Source: Micavibrio aeruginosavorus EPB
GTDB lineage: Bacteria; Pseudomonadota; Alphaproteobacteria; Micavibrionales; Micavibrionaceae
Length of the DNA stretch: 64,000 bases
Direction: 5' to 3'
NCBI RefSeq assembly: GCF_000348745.1
Contig: NC_020812.1
Coordinates: 527,377-591,376 of the forward strand
This document shows positions 18,703 to 27,051 of the stretch, piece by piece. Position 1 is the stretch's first letter. Every line of letters begins with the position of its first letter. The position numbers and the translations under genes were made by a program. The notes under the pieces are model-generated. The model was not told where the DNA came from and searched no databases. It saw only the letters and a list, made by a program, of their open reading frames with translations.

Positions 18703-20316
18703 ATGTTTGGAAAAAAGGGCACATCCGGACCACCAACACCGCCGCCAGCACCATCGGCGCCGCGGCCTGAACCTGTGGCGACAACGCCTGCACCGGAAAA
18801 GATAGCGCAAACGCCCCCACCGGCAGCTAAAGAAGTATCATCGTCCACGATGCCGCCAATGGATGCGGATATGCTGGGCGCACTGAATGCTCTGAATGCG
18901 GAAAAGGGGACAACATCGGCGGGCCAGGTTCATATTCCTGCGGTTGAGGCAGAGAAGGCCAAGCCCGCAAAAGCCCTTGATGATGATTTATTGCCCAAGA
19001 CCGAAGAGAGCACGGTGAAAACCGAATCTGGGGCCAGTATGGCGTCTGTGCGCCTTCAACGCGCACGCAACCGGATCTGGTTGGATTTGCGTGATGGTAT
19101 TGATCTCAAAGCGTTGGCGCGGATGGATGCCAAGGCCGCCCGTGAAGAGGTCGCATCCGCCGTTCAGGAAATTGCGCGTTTCCGCAATCTGGATATCACG
19201 CCCTCGGAACTGGATCTGATTTCCAAGGAATGTTCCGATGATATGTTGGGCTACGGTCCGCTCGAAGCCTTGCTGGAGCGTGATGACATTGCCGATATCA
19301 TGATCAATGGCCCGGAAACCACCTACATCGAGGTGAGCGGGAAAATTCAGCGCACCGACATTAAATTCCGCGACAACCAGCATTTGACCACGATTTGTCA
19401 ACGGATCGTGGGGGCGATTGGCCGCCGTGTCGATGAATCGTCGCCGATTTGCGATGCGCGTTTGCCGGATGGAAGCCGCGTAAACGTCATTATCCCGCCG
19501 CTGGCCGTAGACGGCGCGACAATGACCATTCGTAAGTTTAAAAAAGACAAGCTGACGCTGGAAAAATTGGTCGAATTCGGGGCCGCGACACCAAGCTGCG
19601 CCAAGCTGATTATGGCCGTGGGGCGTTGCCGTGTGAACGTTCTGGTGTCGGGTGGTACGGGTTCGGGTAAAACCACCATGCTGAACTGTTTAACCCGTTA
19701 TATTGAATCCGGTGAACGCATTATCACGTGTGAAGACGCCTGCGAATTGCAACTGCAGCAGCCACACGTCGTGCGCCTTGAAACCCGTCCGCCAAACCTG
19801 GAAGGTGCGGGTGAAGTGACCATGCGCGATCTGGTGAAAAACTGTCTGCGTATGCGTCCGGAACGTATTATCGTTGGTGAGGTTCGCGGACCTGAAGCGT
19901 TCGACCTGTTGCAGGCCATGAATACGGGTCACGATGGGTCCATGGGAACCGTCCACGCCAACAACCCGCGCGAAGCGTTATCCCGTATGGAAAACATGAT
20001 CGCGATGGGGGGGCTGAATTTGCCCAGTTCCGCGGTGCGTGAACAGATTGCAAGCGCGGTGAATGTCATTATTCAGGTTCAGCGTCTGCGTGATGGGTCA
20101 CGTAAAGTCACACACATTTCCGAAATTACCGGGATGGAGGGTGATGTGGTCACGATGCAGGATCTGTTCCAGCTGGAATATTTAGGCGAAGACGATGACG
20201 GCAAGTTGATCACACGTCAAAAATCAACCGGATTGCGCCCGAAATTCTACGATAAAGCGCGCCAATATGGTGTTGAACAGTTGGTTCTTGATGCCATGGC
20301 GGAGGCCTTCGGATAA
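18703..20316 (+). CDS. cpaF: Tad secretion ATPase CpaF/TadA
   Basis: The hexameric type II/IV secretion ATPase that powers Flp pilus extension and retraction. A long Pro/Ala-rich N-terminal linker (about 1-110) precedes the ATPase domain. The Walker A motif GGTGSGKTT lies near residue 315, the Asp box [10 protein letters not shown] follows, Walker B is [12 protein letters not shown], and the His box is [20 protein letters not shown] 18703 follows a GGGTGG site; an in-frame TTG at 18691 is less likely. The stop overlaps the tadB ATG by one base. Confidence 0.96.
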   Translation: MFGKKGTSGPPTPPPAPSAPRPEPVATTPAPEKIAQTPPPAAKEVSSSTMPPMDADMLGALNALNAEKGTTSAGQVHIPAVEAEKAKPAKALDDDLLPKTEESTVKTESGASMASVRLQRARNRIWLDLRDGIDLKALARMDAKAAREEVASAVQEIARFRNLDITPSELDLISKECSDDMLGYGPLEALLERDDIADIMINGPETTYIEVSGKIQRTDIKFRDNQHLTTICQRIVGAIGRRVDESSPICDARLPDGSRVNVIIPPLAVDGATMTIRKFKKDKLTLEKLVEFGAATPSCAKLIMAVGRCRVNVLVSGGTGSGKTTMLNCLTRYIESGERIITCEDACELQLQQPHVVRLETRPPNLEGAGEVTMRDLVKNCLRMRPERIIVGEVRGPEAFDLLQAMNTGHDGSMGTVHANNPREALSRMENMIAMGGLNLPSSAVREQIASAVNVIIQVQRLRDGSRKVTHISEITGMEGDVVTMQDLFQLEYLGEDDDGKLITRQKSTGLRPKFYDKARQYGVEQLVLDAMAEAFG

Positions 20317-21290
20317 TGCAGCCGATGATTTTCGTTACCGTCGTTCTGGTTGTCACGCTGCTGTGCTTTGGTTGCGTTTTGCTGGTGATGTCCGCACAGG
20401 AAAAAAAGCGACGCAGCCGCATTCAATCCGTTATTCGTGGAAATACTGTTGTCGACAAACGCTCGGCAGCAACAGCGGAGAAAGATAAACGCGTTGCTGA
20501 TATTTCACGAAAACTGAAAGAGACGACGGAAGAAAACAAAGCGAAAAGAAACAGCCTGTCTTCGCGATTGATGCAGGCAGGGTTGTCTATCTCGCAAAAA
20601 CAATTTTGGATCTATTCTGTTTTGTTTGCGGTTGTTGCTACGATCCTGACAAAATTGAGCGGCCAATCGGCATTGGTTACGATTCTCGTGGGAATTACAG
20701 CCTTTTTAGGTGTGCCGCGTTACTGGCTGAAACGCCGTATTAAAAAGCGCCAGGCTAAATTTCTGCATGATTTTGCCGATGCATTAGAGGCCATGGTGCG
20801 GTTGCTGAAGGCTGGTATGCCTGTGACAGAGGCAATCAACATGGCGTCCAAAGAGTTTGAAGGGCCAGTGGGTGAAGAAATGGCCATGATTTATGATTCC
20901 CAGCGTGTTGGAATTTCTTTACCTGAGGCTTCACTCGAGGCCGCGCGTCGCATGCCGATTACAGAGATGCAGATGTTTGCGACAGCCATGGCTATTCAAG
21001 CCCAGACGGGGGCCAGCCTGTCAGAGATCCTCACGAACTTGGCTAAGGTTATTCGTGCGCGTTTTCGTTTGAAGCGAAAAGTTGAGGCTTTGTCATCCGA
21101 GGCTAAGGCGTCGGCAATGATTATCGGATCGCTCCCATTCCTGGTCGGTGGGGGTATGTATTTCATTAATAATGACTACATGATGGTCATGTTCACAACC
21201 CTGACTGGGAAAATGCTTTTGGCTGGTTGTGCGGCTTTTATGCTGATGGGGATTATGGTGATGAAAGCCATGATCAATTTCAAGGTGTAA
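20316..21290 (+). CDS. tadB: Tad inner-membrane platform protein TadB
   Basis: A 324-aa type II secretion F-domain protein forming the inner-membrane platform with TadC. An N-terminal membrane helix (about 5-25) is followed by a charged cytosolic region and a central hydrophobic pair (about 90-130). The T2SSF helical domain includes FADALEAMVRLLKAGMPV and AIQAQTGASL, and a C-terminal membrane pair follows. The gene is translationally coupled to cpaF by a 1-bp overlap and lies 6 bp before tadC. Confidence 0.93.
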   Translation: MQPMIFVTVVLVVTLLCFGCVLLVMSAQEKKRRSRIQSVIRGNTVVDKRSAATAEKDKRVADISRKLKETTEENKAKRNSLSSRLMQAGLSISQKQFWIYSVLFAVVATILTKLSGQSALVTILVGITAFLGVPRYWLKRRIKKRQAKFLHDFADALEAMVRLLKAGMPVTEAINMASKEFEGPVGEEMAMIYDSQRVGISLPEASLEAARRMPITEMQMFATAMAIQAQTGASLSEILTNLAKVIRARFRLKRKVEALSSEAKASAMIIGSLPFLVGGGMYFINNDYMMVMFTTLTGKMLLAGCAAFMLMGIMVMKAMINFKV

Positions 21291-21296
21291 GACACA

Positions 21297-22256
21297 ATGC
21301 AGGCATTCTTTGAAGGCGACGGATTGGTTGTTTTTCTTGCGGCGATTGCGGCCGCCATATCTTTCGTTGCCTTCCTGTTGCCGCTGATGCAACGATCAGA
21401 AAAAAAAGAACGATATCGCAGCGTTATTGAAAAGAAGCGGAAGACGCTTTTCGAAGCGACGCGCGAGCAATCGAAAAAAGGCTATCGCGTGGATGAAAAA
21501 TCCATGTCCGCCCGTGATTCAATGACAACCTTGTTCAAGGTTGAGCAATTGATGGGTGATATGGGGGAAAAGGTCCGCGACATGATGTTGCAGGCCGGTA
21601 ATCGTGATCCATCGGCACCGATCAAATTCATTGTTTCCCGTTTTGCCATTGCCATTTTTCTCGTCGTTTTTGCGATTATTATTATCACTTCGTCCGATAA
21701 AGAAATTTCCAATGGGGTGTCGGCGCTGATCATTATTGCGGCGGCTGGTTTGGGGTATCAAATTCCTAAAATTTTGGTGAAAAACCAGATTGTAAAACGG
21801 TCACAGGAAATCAACCTGACCTTTGCGGATGCCTTGGATATGATGCTGATTTGTGTGCAAGGTGGTGTCGGGTTGGAACAAACCATCAACCGGATTGCCG
21901 ATGAAATTTCTGAACACTCCCCGACGTTGGCGGAGGAACTAGGGATTCTCAGTGCCGAGATGGCGATGCTGAATGATCGCCGTGGTGCGCTGCAGGACTT
22001 TGCCCGCCGTGTTGGCAGCGGGGCCGCGCGCTCTTTTGCGACGGCATTGATTCAAGCCGAACAATATGGGACATCGGTGTCACAAGCCATGCGCGTCATG
22101 GCCGATGAATTGCGTGACCAGCGCATGGCTGAGGCTGAGCGCAAGGCGGCGTCTCTGCCGCCCAAGCTGACCGTGCCGATGATCCTGTTCTTCCTGCCGG
22201 TTTTGTTTGTGATCATTATTGCACCGGCTGTGATGCGGGCATTTTCGAAAATGTAA
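21297..22256 (+). CDS. tadC: Tad inner-membrane platform protein TadC
   Basis: The second T2SSF-domain platform protein (319 aa). It has an N-terminal membrane helix (about 8-28), a central pair (about 115-155) and the F domain with FADALDMMLICVQGGVGLEQTI. Also present are ALIQAEQYGTSVSQAMRVMADELRDQR and a terminal helix (LPVLFVIIIAPAVM). It ends the plus-strand tad unit, with a strong terminator 18 bp downstream. Confidence 0.93.
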   Translation: MQAFFEGDGLVVFLAAIAAAISFVAFLLPLMQRSEKKERYRSVIEKKRKTLFEATREQSKKGYRVDEKSMSARDSMTTLFKVEQLMGDMGEKVRDMMLQAGNRDPSAPIKFIVSRFAIAIFLVVFAIIIITSSDKEISNGVSALIIIAAAGLGYQIPKILVKNQIVKRSQEINLTFADALDMMLICVQGGVGLEQTINRIADEISEHSPTLAEELGILSAEMAMLNDRRGALQDFARRVGSGAARSFATALIQAEQYGTSVSQAMRVMADELRDQRMAEAERKAASLPPKLTVPMILFFLPVLFVIIIAPAVMRAFSKM

Positions 22257-22273
22257 TAATGACATTCTGATAC

Positions 22274-22307
22274 AAAAAGGGCCGCAGGTTATGCTGCGGC
22301 CCTTTTT
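22274..22307. terminator. Bidirectional terminator between tadC and tadD
   Basis: AAAAAGGGCCGCAG pairs with CTGCGGCCCTTTTT around a 6-nt loop. It lies between convergent genes. Confidence 0.9.
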
Positions 22308-22322
22308 ATATTCTTCATCCGT

Positions 22323-23294
22323 TTACTGGTTGACGGCGGCGGTCGATACCGGTTTTTGCGTTGGAACCGGGGCCTGTGTTTGGGCCTGCTTGACCGCCGG
22401 ATCATTGTCCATGATCGGCTTGACGCTCAGGCTGGCTTTCTGCACGGCAGGGGCCGGATGCGGTTTGCTTGGCGGAACGTAAGGGGCGTCATGGTCGATG
22501 GCGGCTTTCTTATCGTTCTTTTCTGCATCATCTTTTTTCGGTTTCTTTTCTTCGTCTTTTTCTTCTTGCTTTAAGTAAGACGGAACCTGACCGCCGCTGA
22601 CCTGCAGGGCGTTGACGATGCGTAAATTGCGTTCAATTTCTGCGCGGTTGGGGGCTGTGGCTGCGGCCTTGCGTAATGTTTCTGCGGCTTCATCCAAAAA
22701 CCCCTGTGCAGCCAGATTGAGGCCCAGATTGTTCAGCAGCGGGGACGGGTTGCCTTGCCAATATTCCAATCCACTGCGGAAGGCCTCTTCGGCGGGTTTG
22801 TGTTTGCCTTGGGCATCCAGCGCAACCCCGAGGACGTGATAGGCCTTGCCCGATTCCGGGTTCTTGTCTACGGCCCGGCGTGCAGCGGCTTCGGCTCCGG
22901 CATGGTTGCCCATGGATGTCTGGATTGATGCATATTCAACCAGAACATCGGCCGTGGCGGCCTTGCTGTCCTGTGCGAACGGTTCAATAACCAGGTTGGC
23001 CCGTGTCAGGCGGTTTTCATTGCGCAGCGCACGAGCATAGCGCGTGGCCACGCTGGCGTCTTTCGGGTTCCGTTTGTACAGCTTTTCAACCAGAGCCAGT
23101 GAATCCTGTGCGCTGCCGGCCGCGTCAGCATCATTCGCGGCACGTTCAATGGCCTGATCGATTTTGGCTTGTCGGCCAGTTTCTCCGCCTTGTGCAGAAG
23201 ACCCCGTGGTTTGACATGCGGCAAGCGCCGTCAACGCCACCACGCTGGTCATCATCAGGGACAGAGTGCGAATGGAATGGCTGGTCTTGGTCAT
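22323..23294 (-). CDS. tadD: TadD-like TPR lipoprotein
   Basis: A 323-aa protein with a lipoprotein signal (ALTALAACQ) and tandem tetratricopeptide repeats over about residues 60-225, for example YHVLGVALDAQGKHKPAEEAFRSG. A long Lys/Asp/Pro-rich C-terminal tail follows. TadD proteins act as pilotins or assembly factors for the Tad secretin. ATG 23294 has a GGAAG site 6 bases upstream; a longer frame would need a TTG start. It is encoded convergently to the tad operon and downstream of another minus-strand pilus-related gene. Confidence 0.88.
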   Translation of the reverse strand: MTKTSHSIRTLSLMMTSVVALTALAACQTTGSSAQGGETGRQAKIDQAIERAANDADAAGSAQDSLALVEKLYKRNPKDASVATRYARALRNENRLTRANLVIEPFAQDSKAATADVLVEYASIQTSMGNHAGAEAAARRAVDKNPESGKAYHVLGVALDAQGKHKPAEEAFRSGLEYWQGNPSPLLNNLGLNLAAQGFLDEAAETLRKAAATAPNRAEIERNLRIVNALQVSGGQVPSYLKQEEKDEEKKPKKDDAEKNDKKAAIDHDAPYVPPSKPHPAPAVQKASLSVKPIMDNDPAVKQAQTQAPVPTQKPVSTAAVNQ

Positions 23295-23371
23295 CGTTTT
23301 CTTCCGCATTGGCAATGTTGAAAAGCGTCAGGGTTATAGCAGGTTTTTAAAAGCCGGAAAGAGGGTAGTTA

Positions 23372-24121
23372 TTATTCGTCTTCACTCTCTTCTGACGTTG
23401 ATTCAGATGTGGGATTGTCCGGGTTGTCCTCGGCATCCATGTCGATATCTTGTGCTTCCGGCTCTTCGGCTGTGGCTTCCGGGGCTGGGGGGACTGTTTG
23501 TTCAATCGTTCCCTGGCTATCAATATCGGGTGTGCTGACCACAGGAATGCCTGAAACGCTGCCGGATCCCGCATTTGTTGTCACCAAATCAACGGCATGG
23601 CATGTGTCGGGGCAGTAATAAACCGATGTATCTTCGCATCCTGATGCCCCGTTACAGCTGCGGCGGATACGAACATAACTTTTGGCGGCGGTGGCGACGG
23701 CAACGTGACGCTGCATCATCACTTTGCCTTCCGGGTCCAGAATGCGCAGGAAGGTCGAGCCCGGCTGCCGCGGAACCAGCAACAGGCTGCGCGGCGTTTC
23801 CATGACAACGCTCAATTGGTTCGGGTTGCCGACGATAATGGTGCCCGCATCCTGGTCCAGGCGCAAAATTTCGGTCTTGTCCGGGGTCAAAGACAGTTGC
23901 GGGTGTGTCGGCGCGGTGCTGAGCAGGCGGCCTGCAATATCGTCGCGGTCCGCGGTTGTTGCCGCATCATCCCCATATTGAACAATGGTTTGCGGCATTA
24001 AATCCTTGGCCGGGGCAACAGCATTTTGAGCGGACGCGGCGGTCGTGCAAAAAACAAATCCGACGGACACGGCCAGAATCGCAAACGCAGCCCGGCAGCT
24101 TTGAACAGAAAAATGGGACAT
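23372..24121 (-). CDS. Pilus-assembly N-domain protein without secretin domain
   Basis: A 249-aa secreted protein. The signal peptide runs to about residue 32 (TTAASA-QN). Residues about 70-150 match the T2SS-T3SS_pil_N domain also found at the N-terminus of CpaC (LSLTPDKTEILRLDQDAGTIIVG and LLLVPRQPGSTFLRILD). Four Cys follow (RSCNGASGCEDTSVYYCPDTC), probably as disulfides, and then an acidic tail. It may bind CpaC or replace its N-domain. It is probably co-transcribed with tadD, 77 bp downstream. The start is chosen at the methionine that opens the signal peptide. Confidence 0.8.
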   Translation of the reverse strand: MSHFSVQSCRAAFAILAVSVGFVFCTTAASAQNAVAPAKDLMPQTIVQYGDDAATTADRDDIAGRLLSTAPTHPQLSLTPDKTEILRLDQDAGTIIVGNPNQLSVVMETPRSLLLVPRQPGSTFLRILDPEGKVMMQRHVAVATAAKSYVRIRRSCNGASGCEDTSVYYCPDTCHAVDLVTTNAGSGSVSGIPVVSTPDIDSQGTIEQTVPPAPEATAEEPEAQDIDMDAEDNPDNPTSESTSEESEDE

Positions 24122-24272
24122 GGCAAACCAACGACAATGTGGTGTGAAGGGCGGGCGGAAGGGTGCCCGTATGATGTCTTGATTATACCGTTGGAATCGC
24201 AAGGAATCATCAGTTTTTTGTGGAAAACTGCGTTGGTGCGAAATTTTAGGTGTTATGGAATTTCTGGGGGGA

Positions 24273-24347
24273 TGGTGCGCAATACAGGGATTGAACCTGT
24301 GACCCCTACGATGTCAACATAGTGCTCTACCGCTGAGCTAATTGCGC
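24273..24347 (-). tRNA. tRNA-Val (GAC)
   Basis: A 75-nt cloverleaf with acceptor stem GCGCAAT/ATTGCGC, D-loop AGCTCAGCGGTAGAGC, anticodon loop TTGACAT giving GAC, T-arm GGTTCAATCC and an encoded CCA. Confidence 0.96.
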
Positions 24348-24455
24348 GTCTTAATCCTTCAAGACTGGCCGATTCACTTCTGCATGTCTCGACCGAGGGT
24401 GAAAAAACCAGAAATTGGCATGGATGACAAGTGGTTTTTTACGGGAATAGGGGCT

Positions 24456-24812
24456 TTATGCCGCCAAAAGCTGTTCCACCTGATCCACCAAATCTTTCAG
24501 GTGGAAGGGTTTGGACAGCACTTTGGCCTGATTTTCGGCCCCGCTGTCGGCGGCGACGGCGGCAAAACCCGTGATAAACATGACTTTGAGGCTGGGGGCG
24601 ATGGCCGCGGCCTTGCGGGATAGTTCAATGCCATCAATCCCCGGCATGACAATGTCCGAGAGCAGCAGGTCATAAGCCGGATCGGTTTCAATGGCCTTTA
24701 GGGCTAAAATTCCATTTTCACATAATGTGACGCTGTGGCCCGCTTTTTCCAGCGCCATGGCCAGAAACTGGCGCATTGATGCGTCATCTTCGGCAATCAG
24801 AATGCGGGCCAT
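24456..24812 (-). CDS. cpdR: CpdR-like single-domain response regulator
   Basis: A 118-aa receiver domain alone, with no output domain. The acidic pocket is AEDD (8-10), the phosphoacceptor is Asp53 in LSDIVMPGIDGIEL, the switch Thr is in MFITGFAAVA, and the conserved Lys is in VLSKPFHL. The IAEDD, MFITGFAAVA and KVLSKP segments closely resemble Caulobacter CpdR, whose unphosphorylated form directs ClpXP to degrade CtrA and other cell-cycle proteins. It is monocistronic and lies just beyond the tad locus. In the same window a CtrA box precedes flp. Confidence 0.87.
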   Translation of the reverse strand: MARILIAEDDASMRQFLAMALEKAGHSVTLCENGILALKAIETDPAYDLLLSDIVMPGIDGIELSRKAAAIAPSLKVMFITGFAAVAADSGAENQAKVLSKPFHLKDLVDQVEQLLAA

Positions 24813-24883
24813 GGGTGTATCCTTTGCGGGTGGACGGGGTGGTCAAATTACAATACGGGCCCGATGTGTCAACGGGGACGGTC

Positions 24884-24912
24884 TTGAACCAACCTTTCCC
24901 CGCCTATATAGC
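24884..24912 (+). promoter_or_regulatory. Candidate promoter of glk
   Basis: TTGAAC at 24884-24889, 17 bp, then TATAGC at 24907-24912. Transcription would begin about 18 bases before the ATG. Confidence 0.4.
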
Positions 24913-24935
24913 AAAGGGCAGGGGAGACCATAAAA

Positions 24936-25898
24936 ATGACCGCCACAGGATTGATCGCCGATATTGGTGCAACCAATGCCCGCTTTGCGCTGGTCCAGAA
25001 TGGGACGCTGGACAATATACAGGTTTTAAAGTGCGCCGATCATGCCACGATTGTGGATGCCGCGCGGGCGTATTTGGCCGCGTGTGGCGCGCCCGATGTG
25101 CGGGTGGCCAGCTTCGCCATCGCCGGTCCGGTGACGGGGGATCATTTCACCATGACCAACCATCCGTGGGATTTTTCGATCGAGCAGACACGTCTGGCGC
25201 TGGGGCTCGACCATTTCACCCTGATGAATGATTTTAAGGCCGTGGCGTTGGCCATTCCACATTTGCGCAAAACGGATTGGCGGCAAATTGGTGGCACACA
25301 AACCCCTGTGGCTGAGGCACCCATCGCCGTCATTGGTCCCGGCACCGGATTGGGTGTGGGGGCGCTGGCCTGGGACGGACAGGCGTACCGCGCCATCCCT
25401 GGCGAAGGCGGCCATGTGACCATGCCAGCAAAGACACAACGCGAATTTGATGTGTTTCAGGCCCTGCACGACAAATACCGCCATATATCGGCCGAACGTG
25501 TGTGTTCGGGCAAGGGGCTGGTGAATATTTACAATGCCCTGCGGATCATTGATCGCCGCAATGATCTGCCCGATCGTTCGCCGGAAGACATCAGCGCCGC
25601 CGCCCTGAACGGATCATGCGCCCTGTGTGCCGAGGCCCTGAATATGATGATTGCTTTTTTGGGCAGCATTGCGGGTAATCTGGCTCTGACGCTTGGTGCG
25701 GCGGGCGGGGTGTATATTGCGGGCGGGATTTGCGCGCAATTGGGTGAGGCATTTTTCCAATCCGATTTCCGCGATCAATTTGAATCCAAGGGGCGATTCC
25801 AATCCTATCTGGCCCCCATTCCGACCTATCTGATCACGCATCCCTTTATTGCATTTATCGGGTTGCAGGCGGACGTGGAAAAAAGACTGTCAGTCTAG
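24936..25898 (+). CDS. glk: Glucokinase (bacterial Glk type)
   Basis: Glk phosphorylates glucose with ATP to glucose-6-phosphate. The N-terminal phosphate loop is ADIGATNARFALV, the central IGPGTGLGVGAL motif is intact, and GEGGHVTMPAKTQRE carries the sugar-contacting Glu and His. The later LTLGAAGGVYIAGGI matches the adenosine motif. The 320-aa length is that of the E. coli-type glucokinase rather than the ROK family. An AGGGGAGA ribosome site precedes the ATG. Its stop codon overlaps that of the convergent glycosyltransferase gene. Confidence 0.95.
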   Translation: MTATGLIADIGATNARFALVQNGTLDNIQVLKCADHATIVDAARAYLAACGAPDVRVASFAIAGPVTGDHFTMTNHPWDFSIEQTRLALGLDHFTLMNDFKAVALAIPHLRKTDWRQIGGTQTPVAEAPIAVIGPGTGLGVGALAWDGQAYRAIPGEGGHVTMPAKTQREFDVFQALHDKYRHISAERVCSGKGLVNIYNALRIIDRRNDLPDRSPEDISAAALNGSCALCAEALNMMIAFLGSIAGNLALTLGAAGGVYIAGGICAQLGEAFFQSDFRDQFESKGRFQSYLAPIPTYLITHPFIAFIGLQADVEKRLSV

Positions 25899-26956
25899 GC
25901 TTTAATCAACGCGGCGTGCTGCATCTCTGCAAACTGGCTGGCGGCCTGATCCCATGTGTAATGGTGCAGGACGTGGGCATAGCGACCCTCCGCCGTGCCG
26001 TGCCCCATGGCCTTGTGCGTGGCGATTTCAAGATCGTCATCCAACGCGCCCAGCGTGTCATCGGTGACAATATCCATGGGCCCGGGAACAGGGTATCCCG
26101 CAATGGGCAGGCCGCAGGCCATGGCTTCAATCAATACAATCCCAAACGTATCGGTTTTGGATGGGAACACGAACACGTCGCCCGCGCGATAATGGGCGGC
26201 CAGATCGTGGCCCACCTGTTTGCCGGCAAAATGGACGTGCGGGTAATCACGCATCAATTGCGCGCGATCAGGGCCGTCACCCACAACCATTTTCGATCCG
26301 TCCCAATGCATGTCCAGAAAGGCGCGAATGTTTTTTTCAATCGCCACGCGTCCGACATAAACGGCCATGGGGCTTTTCGCATTTGGAATATTGACGACGG
26401 GGGCGTGATCATGGGTGCGGGGATAGAAAATATTTTTATCAATCCCGCGCGTGACGCGATGGAACGGCGTTTCGATTTTCCAGTGGCGCAACTGATCTTC
26501 GATGCTCTGCGTCGTGGTCATGACGGCGTGGGAGTGCGCATGAAATTTTCGCACCAGCGCAATACAAAAATTGCGCACAGGATTGTACAAAAACGGCAAA
26601 AATTTTGCCGCGCGCAAGGCCGTGTAATCCGGAAATTGCGTATGATAGGCCGTGGTGTAGGCCCATCCCCGTGCCCGGCATAACCCGCGTGCGGCCCAGC
26701 CGAGGGGCCCTTCGGTGGCGATATGGATGGAATCCGGGGCCAGCGCCTCAATCTTTTGCGCCAAGGCCGTGCGCGGAAACATCACCAGTTCGATTTCCCG
26801 GTACCCCGGCATGGGAAACCGTTTGGGAAAATCGGCGGGACCGATAACATGCACATCATGCCCCATCCGTTCCAGATCGGGGATCATCAATTCATAGGTC
26901 CGCACCACCCCGTTGATCTGGGGCTTCCAGGCGTCGCTGATGATAACAATACGCAT
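25895..26956 (-). CDS. Glycosyltransferase family 4 (GT-B) enzyme
   Basis: A 353-aa GT-B glycosyltransferase resembling the alpha-mannosyl or glucosyl transferases of the MgtA/PimB type. The N-terminal acceptor domain opens with IVIISDAWKPQINGVVRT. The C-terminal donor domain has YVGRVAIEKNI and the E-x7-E region PSKTDTFGIVLIEAMACG. It probably acts on a membrane lipid acceptor at the cytoplasmic face; donor and acceptor cannot be read. ATG 26956 with GGA upstream gives the usual N-terminus. The longer frame adds an unlikely extension. Confidence 0.87.
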   Translation of the reverse strand: MRIVIISDAWKPQINGVVRTYELMIPDLERMGHDVHVIGPADFPKRFPMPGYREIELVMFPRTALAQKIEALAPDSIHIATEGPLGWAARGLCRARGWAYTTAYHTQFPDYTALRAAKFLPFLYNPVRNFCIALVRKFHAHSHAVMTTTQSIEDQLRHWKIETPFHRVTRGIDKNIFYPRTHDHAPVVNIPNAKSPMAVYVGRVAIEKNIRAFLDMHWDGSKMVVGDGPDRAQLMRDYPHVHFAGKQVGHDLAAHYRAGDVFVFPSKTDTFGIVLIEAMACGLPIAGYPVPGPMDIVTDDTLGALDDDLEIATHKAMGHGTAEGRYAHVLHHYTWDQAASQFAEMQHAALIKA

Positions 26957-26987
26957 GCGTTGATCCTGTATCAAAGAGGGCAGATGG

Positions 26988-27016
26988 ACATAACGGGCAA
27001 AGCGGACTAGAGTCAA
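26988..27016 (-). promoter_or_regulatory. Promoter of the GT4 gene
   Basis: On the minus strand, TTGACT (27016-27011) and TTATGT (26993-26988) are 17 bp apart. The start lies 31 bp upstream of the ATG by DNA position. Confidence 0.5.
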
Positions 27017-27051
27017 TATACGGCCCATTCTTATGCTATGATAAAAGCGTG

